Source: JBBQNY01 sp038255255
Lineage (GTDB): Bacteria; Pseudomonadota; Gammaproteobacteria; Xanthomonadales; Ahniellaceae
Assembly (NCBI GenBank): GCA_038255255.1
Contig: JBBSLL010000002.1
Span: 112,637-176,636, forward strand
Reading direction: 5' to 3'
DNA: 64,000 nucleotides
Shown: one piece after another, positions 17,131 to 28,181 of the stretch
Numbering within the stretch: position 1 is the stretch's first letter
How the letters are laid out: every line of letters starts with the position of its first letter
The notes under the pieces: generated by a model
What the model was told of the DNA's origin: nothing
Databases searched by the model: none
The model's input: the letters and a program-made list of their open reading frames with translations, nothing else
Translations under genes and position numbers: made by a program

Positions 17131-18414
17131 ATGAAAATCCGCTCCGCTCCGATTCAATCCCTCGCCGTCCGTACGCTCGCCCTAGCGGCAATCGCGTGCG
17201 CTTCGCCCGCCTGGGCCATGAGTTATGTGCAGATGAAGGACGCCGACCTGCTCTCGCAGGCCGACGGCGCCCTCGAAGCCACGGTCAGCGGCGCGCCGCA
17301 ACCGGTGTTCGATGCCGATGGCCTGCGCGTCGCCGCGCGCTACCTGCTCGAGGTCACGGACGGACTCGGACGCGCTGCGCCGTCGCGCGCGGTGGTAGAG
17401 GTTCCTGGATGGCAGGAGAGCGCCGCGAGCGCCTGGCAAGTGCCGGGCATCGTACGCCTGCGGGACGGCGATCGCGTCGTGCTTGTTTACGAACAGCGTT
17501 CCGATGGGGTCCTGTTGCCGCTGCATCTCAACCTCGGCGTCTTCATCGAAGGTGGCAGCGGGGACGCGCGTTACCTCGATCGCGCCCTCGAGGAAGCGAC
17601 CAACGCGGCCCCGGAGACCAACACGCAATACGGGGCGGTGCGCGATCCGCAGCGGTTCAAACACTACGTGCGCAACCGGTTCGCAGGGCTGGATGTTCCG
17701 GTGGACTATCTGTTGCCCCCGCCGGGGCGCCCCAAGTTCACTTCGCTGACCGGGGGTGGCGTTCCCGTGCGCTGGTTCCAGTTCGACCAGAACACCACGG
17801 TCAACTGGCGCGCCAACAGCGACGGCATCGCCATGGTGCACGACGAGTTCGCACTGCTCCAGACGGCGATTGCCGCATGGAACAACGACGCCACCAGCAA
17901 CATCCGGCTGGGATACGGCGGCACCATCTCACCCTCGTCACCTGATCCCAGCGCCCCCTCCGCGCGGGTGAAATGGAACGACCCGAACAACGAAATGGCC
18001 GGCAGTTTCAGCTGCAGTACCGGTGGCGTGCTCGCGTTGGCGGGACCGAGCTGGTTCGTGCAGCCGACCTCGTACCGCGGTTCGACGTACTACCCGATCC
18101 AGACCGGGCGGATGGTGACTCAGGATGGCGCCGGCTGCTTCTTCGACGGCAACAACGGCGCCAATGGCGCGCAGGTGTTCGCGCACGAGATCGGCCACAC
18201 CCTCGGGTTCGGCCACAGCTGCGGCGACTCCAACTCGCCGTCGTGCGGATCCAGCGCAGTGCTCAACGACGCGTTGATGCGCGCCACGGCGCACAACGAC
18301 GCACGCGGCGCGCGCCTCGGCGTCGACGACATCGCCGCGGCGAACCAGTGGTACTTCACGTCCTCCACCACCACGCCGCTGCCCGGCCCGATCTTCTCCA
18401 GCAGCTTCGAATAG
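17131..18414 (+). CDS. secreted matrixin-like metalloprotease, FE-tailed
   Basis: A 427-aa secreted protein. Signal peptide about 1-29 (ends CASPAWA). Residues 30-200 are an uncharacterised N-terminal region; the zincin domain follows, with H352-E-I-G-H356-x5-H362 in FAHEIGHTLGFGH, the matrixin (M10) form of the zinc motif. A Met after the site (DALMRATAH) is a Met-turn candidate. The C-terminus is PLPGPIFSSSFE-stop, the third-last to last residues matching the neighbouring proteases. ATG 17131 is chosen for the signal peptide; the frame opens at 17062. It is divergent from the 15593 gene and convergent with the 18431 gene. Confidence 0.85.
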   Translation: MKIRSAPIQSLAVRTLALAAIACASPAWAMSYVQMKDADLLSQADGALEATVSGAPQPVFDADGLRVAARYLLEVTDGLGRAAPSRAVVEVPGWQESAASAWQVPGIVRLRDGDRVVLVYEQRSDGVLLPLHLNLGVFIEGGSGDARYLDRALEEATNAAPETNTQYGAVRDPQRFKHYVRNRFAGLDVPVDYLLPPPGRPKFTSLTGGGVPVRWFQFDQNTTVNWRANSDGIAMVHDEFALLQTAIAAWNNDATSNIRLGYGGTISPSSPDPSAPSARVKWNDPNNEMAGSFSCSTGGVLALAGPSWFVQPTSYRGSTYYPIQTGRMVTQDGAGCFFDGNNGANGAQVFAHEIGHTLGFGHSCGDSNSPSCGSSAVLNDALMRATAHNDARGARLGVDDIAAANQWYFTSSTTTPLPGPIFSSSFE

Positions 18415-18454
18415 AAGCCCGGGCGCGCGTCTACTCGAAGCTGTTGGAGAAGAT
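18390..18454. terminator. inverted repeat built from two FE-tail coding ends
   Basis: The last codons of the convergent genes at 17131 and 18431 form an inverted repeat: 18391-18414 against 18431-18454, with 22 of 24 positions complementary (ATCTTCTCCAGCAGCTTCGA on the left arm). The 16-nt loop is GC-rich. Transcripts in either direction can fold this stem at their 3' end, so it probably acts as a shared terminator or RNA stabiliser. Confidence 0.6.
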
Positions 18455-20599
18455 GGCGTCGCCCACCAGCGGCGTCATCGCCACGGTGGACTGCGCGCCA
18501 CCCATTCCCGTATTGCCGAGGTCGTTGAGTGTCACGGTGAGCGTGGTGTCGTTGCCGGCGGTGTAGCTGACGAGATCCGCGTCGAGGAACGTCGCAAGAT
18601 TTGCGATGTTGCCGGTCAGGATCACCGTGGGCGTGCCGGAACCCGCGACCGTCACGCCACCACCCGATGTCGCCACGAGCGTTCCGAGCGGCACCGCCAG
18701 TGTTGCCGTCACCGCGGCTCCGGCGGAATCGATATCCGCCACCCCGATGTCGCGCAGAGGCGTCGTGCCCGGCACCAGGATCGGAATGCTCGACGGCAGC
18801 GTCACCGTCGGCGCATCGTTCACCGCCGTGACGGTGATCGGGCCGACATCGCTATCGCCCAGCGCGCCGCCGGTGCCGGTGTTGCCGTTGTCGCTGCTGG
18901 TGACGGTGAGGTTCACGGCTGCGGTCGCGTTGGACGCCGTGGTGTAAGTCGGCCGGCTGGCACTGGCGAAGCAGGCGTTGACCTGGGCCAGCGTTCCCGT
19001 CAGCACGCGCGCCGTGGCGGACCCGCTGGTCGCGACGCCGGTGCAAACGGGGAAATTGATGGTTCCACTGGGCACGCCGAGCGTGACCTGCAGATTGCCC
19101 GCCGCGATGTCGAGGTCGGCGAACGAAATGCCGGCGAGAGCGGTTGCCACGTCCTCGGTCACCGTAATCGACCCGGGTACGGTGTTGACCGGCGCGTCGT
19201 TGACCGCCGTGACGTTGAGCATCGTCGATTCGGTGTCGCTCATCGCTCCGCCGCTGCCGGTGTTGCCGTTGTCGTTGGCGACGATCGTCAGCGTGACGCT
19301 GGCAGTGGAGTTCAGAGCGGTGGTGTATTGCAAGGAACTGCCACTCAAGCAGGTATTGAGATTCGTCAGCGTGCCGGACAGGGTCCGCGCGGATGCGGTG
19401 CCACCCGAGGTGACGCCGGTGCATCCGGGCGAATTGAATGTGCCGCTCGGCGCACTGAAGGTGATGGTGAAGTTGCCCGACCCCGCATCGGGATCGACCA
19501 CCGAAACGCCGGTGACCGGCGAGGCGATGTCTTCCGTCACCGCGAGCGTGAGCGGACGCGTGATCACCGGTGGCTGGTTGGCGCCCACGACGACCTGCCA
19601 GCCGATGTCGCGAAACAGCGGCACGGTCATGTCGGTCGCGTTGAACAATCCCGCCGACAGCGACGGTTCCATGAGCAGGTCCGGACTGGCGGGCGCGGAA
19701 GTGAAGTGCGAGACGCTCGAGCCGGGAACGACCGGGTTTGGCGCATTCATGCGCATCCGCGCGTTGATGCCTGCGCCGTTGACGCCGGCGCCCGTGGGCG
19801 CGAATGTGGGGATAGCCGCAGTGACCTGTGGTCCAACCCAGACAAGATCCGGGTCGTTGATCATGGACGCAGCGCGCTGCGCATCGCTCATCGCATTCCA
19901 GTTCAACCCGACCTCGACGTCGCGGAGGAAGCGGGTCCACGAGTCATTCTGGCCCTGCAATAAGCTGCCTTGCGGGGCTCCCGCTCCGCAGCCTGCCGAA
20001 ACGACGCAAACCGGCGTGCTGAACCCAAGCCCGTGCGCGAGTTCGTGCAGCACGACGGGGAACAACACCACGGTGTTGGCTGCGGGCGCGATGGCCGGAT
20101 TGGTGCCGTACCACCACCGCCGCGGGGGATTGCCGAAACAGCCGGTATCGATCGAGCTGTTGAAGGTCGCGTTGATCTCGACCTGGGTGGTGTTGAAGTT
20201 CTGAAGCGCCAGCGACTCGGCCAGCGCGATGTGATACCAGGTGCTGGCCTGCGGCGCGTTGGGATAATTGCTGACGAATCCGTTCGGACCCGCGCTGCCC
20301 AGAACCGCCGAAGTCTGCGAGCAGGTCAACGGATTGAACTGCGCATTGACCTTGATCTCGATAGTGCTCTGCAGCGTTGCCGCCCAGACCGAAGCGGCGG
20401 ACTGGAAGAGGTTCAGGCGCTGCTGGCCCCGGGTGACGCCACTGTTGCCGCCTTCCGGCGCCGTCGGAGTTGGATCGTTGAATCCTTCACCGGCGCCATC
20501 GTTATTGACGATGGTGATCGTCGCACCCCCCGCCGAGCCGGCCAGCATCCACCCCAGCGCCAGTGCTGACGCGCGCGTGGACACGCGAGGCCGTGTCAT
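18431..20599 (-). CDS. secreted zincin-like protein with cadherin-like repeats, FE-tailed
   Basis: A 722-aa secreted protein. Signal peptide 1-26 (ends GSAGGA). An N-terminal peptidase-like domain (about 30-325) carries HELAHGLGF at 185-193; His185, Glu186 and His189 fit an HExxH zinc site, but there is no third His in the usual place, so the third ligand is unclear. Residues about 345-700 hold three repeats of roughly 110 residues with NDAPV and TVTEDVA signatures, as in bacterial cadherin-like/VCBS adhesive domains. The end is GDAIFSNSFE-stop. Its ATG overlaps the TGA of the upstream 147-aa gene (ATGA), implying coupled translation. Confidence 0.8.
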   Translation of the reverse strand: MTRPRVSTRASALALGWMLAGSAGGATITIVNNDGAGEGFNDPTPTAPEGGNSGVTRGQQRLNLFQSAASVWAATLQSTIEIKVNAQFNPLTCSQTSAVLGSAGPNGFVSNYPNAPQASTWYHIALAESLALQNFNTTQVEINATFNSSIDTGCFGNPPRRWWYGTNPAIAPAANTVVLFPVVLHELAHGLGFSTPVCVVSAGCGAGAPQGSLLQGQNDSWTRFLRDVEVGLNWNAMSDAQRAASMINDPDLVWVGPQVTAAIPTFAPTGAGVNGAGINARMRMNAPNPVVPGSSVSHFTSAPASPDLLMEPSLSAGLFNATDMTVPLFRDIGWQVVVGANQPPVITRPLTLAVTEDIASPVTGVSVVDPDAGSGNFTITFSAPSGTFNSPGCTGVTSGGTASARTLSGTLTNLNTCLSGSSLQYTTALNSTASVTLTIVANDNGNTGSGGAMSDTESTMLNVTAVNDAPVNTVPGSITVTEDVATALAGISFADLDIAAGNLQVTLGVPSGTINFPVCTGVATSGSATARVLTGTLAQVNACFASASRPTYTTASNATAAVNLTVTSSDNGNTGTGGALGDSDVGPITVTAVNDAPTVTLPSSIPILVPGTTPLRDIGVADIDSAGAAVTATLAVPLGTLVATSGGGVTVAGSGTPTVILTGNIANLATFLDADLVSYTAGNDTTLTVTLNDLGNTGMGGAQSTVAMTPLVGDAIFSNSFE

Positions 20600-21039
20600 T
20601 GGCGCGGTTCCGCCGCTGCCGCGTGTGCATGCTCGTCATGCGAGCCCGTTTGCGTGCAGCCGAAGCGCGTATTGCCATCCGCATCGATGCTTATGGTGCT
20701 GGTGGATTCAAACTGCCCGTTGCCGTGCGCGATGACCGTGCCATCGGCGAGCGTTTCGAACGTCACCTTGGAGTAATCCGGCGCGGGCAGCGCCAGGCTC
20801 CCGGCTTGCTCCACTTGTTCCGGGGTGACCGGCGCGTCGGTCAATTCGCCGGTAGCCGGATCGATGTACGCGCGTACTCCCTGTGCGCCCGGAAGGGCCG
20901 CGTTGGCCGTGGTGGGCGTCGTTGCGACCGGCGCGCCATCGGCGGCTTCGGCGCGCCCGCTGGCGACCGGTTGCGCCGCGCGTGCGGTCAATGCAAGGAG
21001 CACCAGACCGGCCATCGCGGCCCACGCTGCAATCTTCAT
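20596..21039 (-). CDS. small secreted protein coupled to the zincin-like gene
   Basis: A 147-aa protein with a signal peptide (MKIAAWAAMAGLVLLALTARA) and no recognised domain. The mature part contains RAYIDPATGELTDAPVTPEQ near residues 57-76, a short beta-like region (FETLADGTVIAHGNGQF) and a single-Cys end (TRFGCTQTGSHDEHAHA) rich in His. It overlaps the downstream zincin-like gene by 4 nt, so the two are made in concert. A propeptide, inhibitor or chaperone role for the protease is possible; nothing in the sequence proves it. ATG 21039 is preferred over one 18 nt upstream because of the signal peptide. Confidence 0.65.
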   Translation of the reverse strand: MKIAAWAAMAGLVLLALTARAAQPVASGRAEAADGAPVATTPTTANAALPGAQGVRAYIDPATGELTDAPVTPEQVEQAGSLALPAPDYSKVTFETLADGTVIAHGNGQFESTSTISIDADGNTRFGCTQTGSHDEHAHAAAAEPRQ

Positions 21040-21126
21040 ATCCGTAGCCCTGTCCACATTCCCGCAGGCGACGCATGTTACGCCGCGACTGCGTCACGCG
21101 GTTTACTTGGCGACGATCGCCGGGTT

Positions 21127-21156
21127 TTGTCGGACCGCCAGACCAGCCGCTAGACT
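21127..21156 (+). promoter_or_regulatory. candidate aceE promoter
   Basis: TTGTCG at 21127-21132 and TAGACT at 21151-21156 are 18 nt apart. A start near 21163 would leave a leader of about 27 nt with AGGAG at 21180-21184 before the ATG at 21190. Confidence 0.4.
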
Positions 21157-21189
21157 CGCGGTCTCGCGTCGGCGATGTCAGGAGCGGTC

Positions 21190-23880
<2,691 letters not shown>

Positions 23881-23913
23881 CCCCGCGTAGTCCGCGCTGC
23901 GGCTGCGCGATGC

Positions 23914-26157
23914 TCAGCGTTTGCGGATGCACAAGGCGCGCGGCGAGCCTCGATCGACCGGGGTCGCCTGGGCGGAGCCGGTGTTGAGGTAGACCACCAT
24001 GGACAACGTGGTCCCACGCTGTTCCGCTGTCCAGAACGAGGAGGCGCTGAGGTCGAACAAGCGCGACACGCGACACGTCGCGTTGCCGCAACCCGCGGAT
24101 TGGCTGGGGTCCATCATGTCGATCAGGTCGCGTCCGTTCGGCAGCCGCCAGCCCGAGCCGCGTTTCCGGCAATGGCGCTGGGCTTCTTTCCAGTCGATGC
24201 TCGAGCCGTTGTCGGATTGCGACCATTCGTTGCCAGTGCGCACGTGGGTGAGTACGCCACCGCCCTTGTCCGTGAACCCTCCTACCGCGGCAGCAGATGC
24301 GGCCGGAGCGCGATCCGGCGGCGAGCCGGTTGGCTGGGGTTGCGACACCACAGGCGGTGATGCGGTCTGGGCAGTTGCGGAAGCCGGCGACGGCCCCGCT
24401 GCAGCGGATGCGGACGGCGGACTTCCCGGGCTGGTCGCAGCCCGCGCCGGAATGTCCGTACTCGCCGTCGCAGCGGGCGGGCTTGCAGGCGCGCTATCCG
24501 GGGTGGTCTTGGCACTTGCGGACCGCGCTTCCGCCGCGCGGCGCGCGGCTTCCTCCTGCGCGATGCGCCGGGACTCGGCGAGCCGGGCGAGGCGCTCGGT
24601 TTCGGCCAGCCTTTTCTCGAGTTCGCGAACCCTTGCTGCGGCGGCTTCGATGGCAGGATCGGGCCTGGCCGGACTGGCGGTTTCCGGGGCAGGCGCACCA
24701 GAGTCGGCAGGAGCCGGACCCTTGGCGAACGACTCCGCACGGTTCCGGTCGGATTCTTCCAGCTCGCGCTTGAGTTCCGCGAAGTCTTTCGCGGGGGCAA
24801 CAGTTTCCGCTGCAGTCGGCGCCGGAGTTGCGGAGACGGCGTCCTCGGAAACCGTCGTGGAAGCGGCGACGTCCGTCGCCGGCTCGTCCGAATCCGCCGA
24901 CAGCATCCGCCAGCCGAGGTAGACCACGACGAGCAACGCCGCACCCAGCGCTGCAAACGCGAGCGGACGGCGCAGTTCCAGCCAGATTCCGGGACCCGCT
25001 GTACCCGAACCGGACGCAGGCACGGAAGAGACAGGCTTGAGGGCCTGCAGCATCTCGCTGACGCGATTGACGGGCTCCGACGTAACGTGTGTCCTGGCCA
25101 GCGCCGGGTCCGGTGGCGGGCGCGACAAGGGCGGCGCAGGCGGCGGCGGCGGGCGTGGCGCGGGTACCGGCTCGACGACCGCGCGCGACAGCGTGGTGGG
25201 AGTATCGACTCGCGGATCGGGTGGGACAACGGGTCGAGACAGCCCGGTGGGCGTGTCGACACGGCGCTCGAAGCCGCTGACCGCGCGCAGACCCGACGGT
25301 GTCAAGGCGGGCAGTCCATCGAATGTGTTCAACACGGGCGCGTACATCGCCTGTTCCAGCGCGGCAATCAGATGCCCTGCCGTCGGATAGCGATCTTCCG
25401 GCTTCTTGGCCATGCCGCGCTGCAGTGCGGCCGCAACGGGGGGAGCCAGAAGGGCCAGTGCCTCGGTGGGCAACGGCTCGAGCACATGCTTGAGCAGGAT
25501 CGCATGCGGTGTATCGGCTTCGAATGGCAGGCTGCCGGTGAGCCACTGGAAGCAGATCACCGCGAGCGAATAGATATCGGTGTGCGGGCCGATTGCATGG
25601 CCCTGCGCCTGTTCCGGCGCCATGTACGCGGGAGATCCCACGATGCCGCCGATGAGGGTGTGCGAAACAGTCGACGCCTGCAGCAGCTTCGCCACACCGA
25701 AGTCCGCGAGGTACGCAGAGCCTTCGCTGCTCAGCAGGATGTTCTGCGGCTTGATGTCGCGATGCACGATGTTCTTGCGGTGCGCGTAGTCGAGTGCCGA
25801 GGCGACTCCGCGCAGGATCACGAAACCTTCCCCGAGCGCGAGCGGACGCGCAACCAGGCGCGCCGCGAAGTCGCCGCCATCGACGTAGCGAAGCGCCATC
25901 CACGGCACGTCTTCAGTGATGCCGTAGCGGTACACGGGGATGATGTGCGGATGGTCGAGACTGCCGATGACGCGCGCTTCCTGCTCGAAGCGCGGTCCGA
26001 ACTGCTGGTCATCCACCAGTTGCTGGGGCAGGACCTTGAGTGCGACGAGCCGTTCGAGCCCCGGTTCGCGTACCAGGTACACGGTCGCCATGCCGCCGCG
26101 CCCGAGGCGCGACATGACCGTATAGCCGGCGAACTCCGAACCGATTTCGAAACGCAC
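23914..26157 (-). CDS. Ser/Thr protein kinase with C-terminal DUF1566 sensor-like domain
   Basis: A 747-aa Hanks-type kinase. Kinase domain 1-275: glycine loop RLGRGGMATVY, ATP-anchoring Lys41 (ALKVLP), catalytic HRD with Asp134 in VHRDIKPQN, DFG at 152-154, APE-like MAPEQAQG. A Pro-rich linker precedes one membrane helix around 395-416 (LAFAALGAALLVVVYLGW). Beyond it come a coiled-coil stretch (RVRELEKRLAETERLARLAE), an Ala/Pro-rich linker, and a DUF1566-like domain at about 630-745 (GNEWSQSDNG, GSGWRLPNGRDL, then ALCIRK). The topology suggests an extracytoplasmic ligand domain controlling a cytoplasmic kinase. Start GTG 26157 with AAGGGG 6 nt upstream. Confidence 0.88.
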   Translation of the reverse strand: MRFEIGSEFAGYTVMSRLGRGGMATVYLVREPGLERLVALKVLPQQLVDDQQFGPRFEQEARVIGSLDHPHIIPVYRYGITEDVPWMALRYVDGGDFAARLVARPLALGEGFVILRGVASALDYAHRKNIVHRDIKPQNILLSSEGSAYLADFGVAKLLQASTVSHTLIGGIVGSPAYMAPEQAQGHAIGPHTDIYSLAVICFQWLTGSLPFEADTPHAILLKHVLEPLPTEALALLAPPVAAALQRGMAKKPEDRYPTAGHLIAALEQAMYAPVLNTFDGLPALTPSGLRAVSGFERRVDTPTGLSRPVVPPDPRVDTPTTLSRAVVEPVPAPRPPPPPAPPLSRPPPDPALARTHVTSEPVNRVSEMLQALKPVSSVPASGSGTAGPGIWLELRRPLAFAALGAALLVVVYLGWRMLSADSDEPATDVAASTTVSEDAVSATPAPTAAETVAPAKDFAELKRELEESDRNRAESFAKGPAPADSGAPAPETASPARPDPAIEAAAARVRELEKRLAETERLARLAESRRIAQEEAARRAAEARSASAKTTPDSAPASPPAATASTDIPARAATSPGSPPSASAAAGPSPASATAQTASPPVVSQPQPTGSPPDRAPAASAAAVGGFTDKGGGVLTHVRTGNEWSQSDNGSSIDWKEAQRHCRKRGSGWRLPNGRDLIDMMDPSQSAGCGNATCRVSRLFDLSASSFWTAEQRGTTLSMVVYLNTGSAQATPVDRGSPRALCIRKR

Positions 26158-26258
26158 GCACTACCCCTTGGCGGCGCGAAGCCGTCGGCAGGAGTCTAAA
26201 CGATCGGAGGCAGCGGGTTCCGACGGGGCGCGCGCCAGCAGGCGCGCACCCGGGTTTG

Positions 26259-26585
26259 CTAGCGCTTGGCCGGAGTCCGGACGCGCTTGCGTGCGGCTGC
26301 CGGGGCAGGTGCGGCGACCGTGGCCGTGGCTGTGGTCGGAGCCGTGCTCGGGGCAGCGGCGACCGGCGCGGTTTTGGCGGCCTTGTTCGATCGAGCGGAT
26401 GGCGCGGTCGGCTTGTACCAGTCGCGCGTGATGCCGAGGATCTCTACTTTGCCGCCCAGCCGCTCAAAATTCGTGATGTCGGACGAAATCCGGCCGCTGG
26501 TGAGACGCTTGTCCGCGAAGGGGTCCGAACCGCCCCTTGAATTGGGACCAGTACGGGTGGTTGCAGCAGGCTTGGCGGTGGCCAT
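26259..26585 (-). CDS. small basic hypothetical protein
   Basis: A 108-aa protein I do not recognise. The middle (SDPFADKRLTSGRISSDI, then FERLGGKVEILGITRDWYKP) looks folded; the ends are Ala/Pro/Thr/Lys-rich and disordered, closing in KRVRTPAKR, which suggests nucleic-acid contact. No signal peptide. ATG 26585 is preceded by GGAG in its own direction; an upstream in-frame start (26663) adds 26 low-quality residues. A TATACT -10-like box reads on this strand at 26684-26679. Confidence 0.5.
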   Translation of the reverse strand: MATAKPAATTRTGPNSRGGSDPFADKRLTSGRISSDITNFERLGGKVEILGITRDWYKPTAPSARSNKAAKTAPVAAAPSTAPTTATATVAAPAPAAARKRVRTPAKR

Positions 26586-27060
26586 GAAAACTCCAGAGGA
26601 TTCAAAAGATGCGCGCAATCTCTGACGCGCCCGAACCAGAGGTTGAGGGCGCGAGGGCGGCATTGCGGCGGGCCCGCGAGTATAGCGCAGGTCGATCCAC
26701 AGCAGCCCAATTGAAGGGCGGCCTGTTGGTCAGGGGGTTCGCACCGCCGGTCAGATGCGGCAATTCCGGACAAGACCGAGACGATGGCAAACCCCCGCAT
26801 CCGGCCTCACGCGCAAGCCAACTGCACCTGCCATTGCGAACAATCGCGACAGGAACGTCAATTGCACGTGACAGGTTGCAGGTCGATACTGCGCGATTGC
26901 TCTACCGCCCCGGAGTTTCACGATGTTCGATACGGCTCCGATCGCTGACTCACGCCGTCAAGTTTGGGCCGGCCTTCTGTCGCAGCAGCCCATAATCCCC
27001 TTGTCGGAACGGCAACGTCACGCTACCTTCACGAGTTGCTTCGCCGCGACCCCCTCCCCC
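26586..27060. other. intergenic region with a candidate forward promoter
   Basis: A 475-bp gap between two divergent genes. For the forward gene, TTGCAC (26862-26867) and GATACT (26885-26890) are 17 nt apart, a fair sigma-70 match that would leave a leader of about 160 nt before the ATG at 27061. For the reverse gene, TATACT lies at 26684-26679 without a good -35. No coding frame here looks real and no repeat or RNA gene was recognised. Confidence 0.4.
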
Positions 27061-28092
27061 ATGACGTCGCTGCCGGTCCGCCTGGCGCTTTGGTTCTGCC
27101 TGCTCGGTGCGTTTGCATCCATGCAGCTGCGCGCCGCGGTGATCGAGCCACCCAGCGAATTCCTGTTCAAGGCGGAGAACGCGATGGTGGCCGGCGAAGT
27201 GACCGGCGTGTCCGCCGACGGCACGCTCACAGTGCGCGTCGCGGAGACTCTGCATGGGGCGGCTGCTCCGGTGGAACTGAGCGTGCGTACGTCGCCGCAA
27301 TGGCTCGCGCAGTTCAAGCCGAAGCAGCGCGTGCTCGTTGGCTACACGCTTTACGGTCGCAGCGCGACCCGTCCCAAGACCCTCGAACTGCGACCGGAAG
27401 GCGCGGTGATTCTGGTGAGTGCAGGACTCGAACCCGCGCTGTATCACGACACGCCGGATGCCCGCGCAATGCTCGTGCGCGCGCCGGACGAAGCTGTCGC
27501 GGGCACCCGGCCATGGCTCGACCGGATCCTGGAAAAACTGCAATCGGATGACCTGCGGCAGCAGGATTTCTTCGCCGCCGAACTGGTCTTGCGCGAGCCG
27601 CTCCATGCGTTGCTGGGCCCGCGCGATTGGGAGCGCATCGCGCGCTTTGTCAACGACGGCGCAGCACATCCGTCGGCACGGGCATCGCTGCTCGCTGCGG
27701 CCGCGGCGCACCCGGAACAGTTCGGCACGCAATGGCCAGCCGAAGCGGCGCTCCGCATTGTTTCCAGCACCCATGTCGACCAGGTCGACGCCGAGATGAG
27801 CATGTTGCCCAACTTGGTACAGATTGCATTCCGCGTGCTGGAAAAGCGCAACCGAAAGGTTCCCTTTGCAAGCGCGCAGCGTTGGCTGGCCAGCGGGCAA
27901 GTGGGGCTGGCGGAGTCGGCCTTGCTGGCCATTCGACGCTCGGCGCCCGAACGCGAGCGCGAAGCGGCCGAACAGGCGCTCGCGCGTGCGGAACTCGCGG
28001 AGGCGAGCCGGGAATTCCTGCGTGACCATCTGCGACGCCTCGCGATCATGCAGGACGCCCTGGAAGCCGCAGCCGCGGCCGACAAGGGATAA
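27061..28092 (+). CDS. secreted hypothetical protein
   Basis: A 343-aa exported protein without a recognised family. Signal peptide 1-25 (LALWFCLLGAFASMQLRA). Residues 30-125 look beta-rich (ENAMVAGEVTGVSADGTLTV, then LVGYTLYGRS), possibly an OB- or SH3-like barrel. From about 150 to the end it is alpha-helical and Arg/Ala/Leu-rich, with repeats like helical armadillo-type turns (RDWERIARFVNDGAAHPSAR). ATG 27061 is preferred over the upstream open frame (from 26923) because it begins the signal peptide. It precedes the large 966-aa secreted protein by 89 bp and may be co-transcribed. Confidence 0.6.
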   Translation: MTSLPVRLALWFCLLGAFASMQLRAAVIEPPSEFLFKAENAMVAGEVTGVSADGTLTVRVAETLHGAAAPVELSVRTSPQWLAQFKPKQRVLVGYTLYGRSATRPKTLELRPEGAVILVSAGLEPALYHDTPDARAMLVRAPDEAVAGTRPWLDRILEKLQSDDLRQQDFFAAELVLREPLHALLGPRDWERIARFVNDGAAHPSARASLLAAAAAHPEQFGTQWPAEAALRIVSSTHVDQVDAEMSMLPNLVQIAFRVLEKRNRKVPFASAQRWLASGQVGLAESALLAIRRSAPEREREAAEQALARAELAEASREFLRDHLRRLAIMQDALEAAAAADKG

Positions 28093-28181
28093 GAAAGGGA
28101 CATGCAGCGCTGCGTCGGCGCATGCCGGCAGGGCAGCGCGCGGGACCGTCGTAATTCACCGAAGTGTTGGGGAGACAGGTC

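Noticed and set aside
15593..21039. Protease cluster as a toxin-immunity or defence island
   Set aside because: All members have signal peptides and ordinary extracellular modules; no toxin, nuclease or immunity motif was seen.
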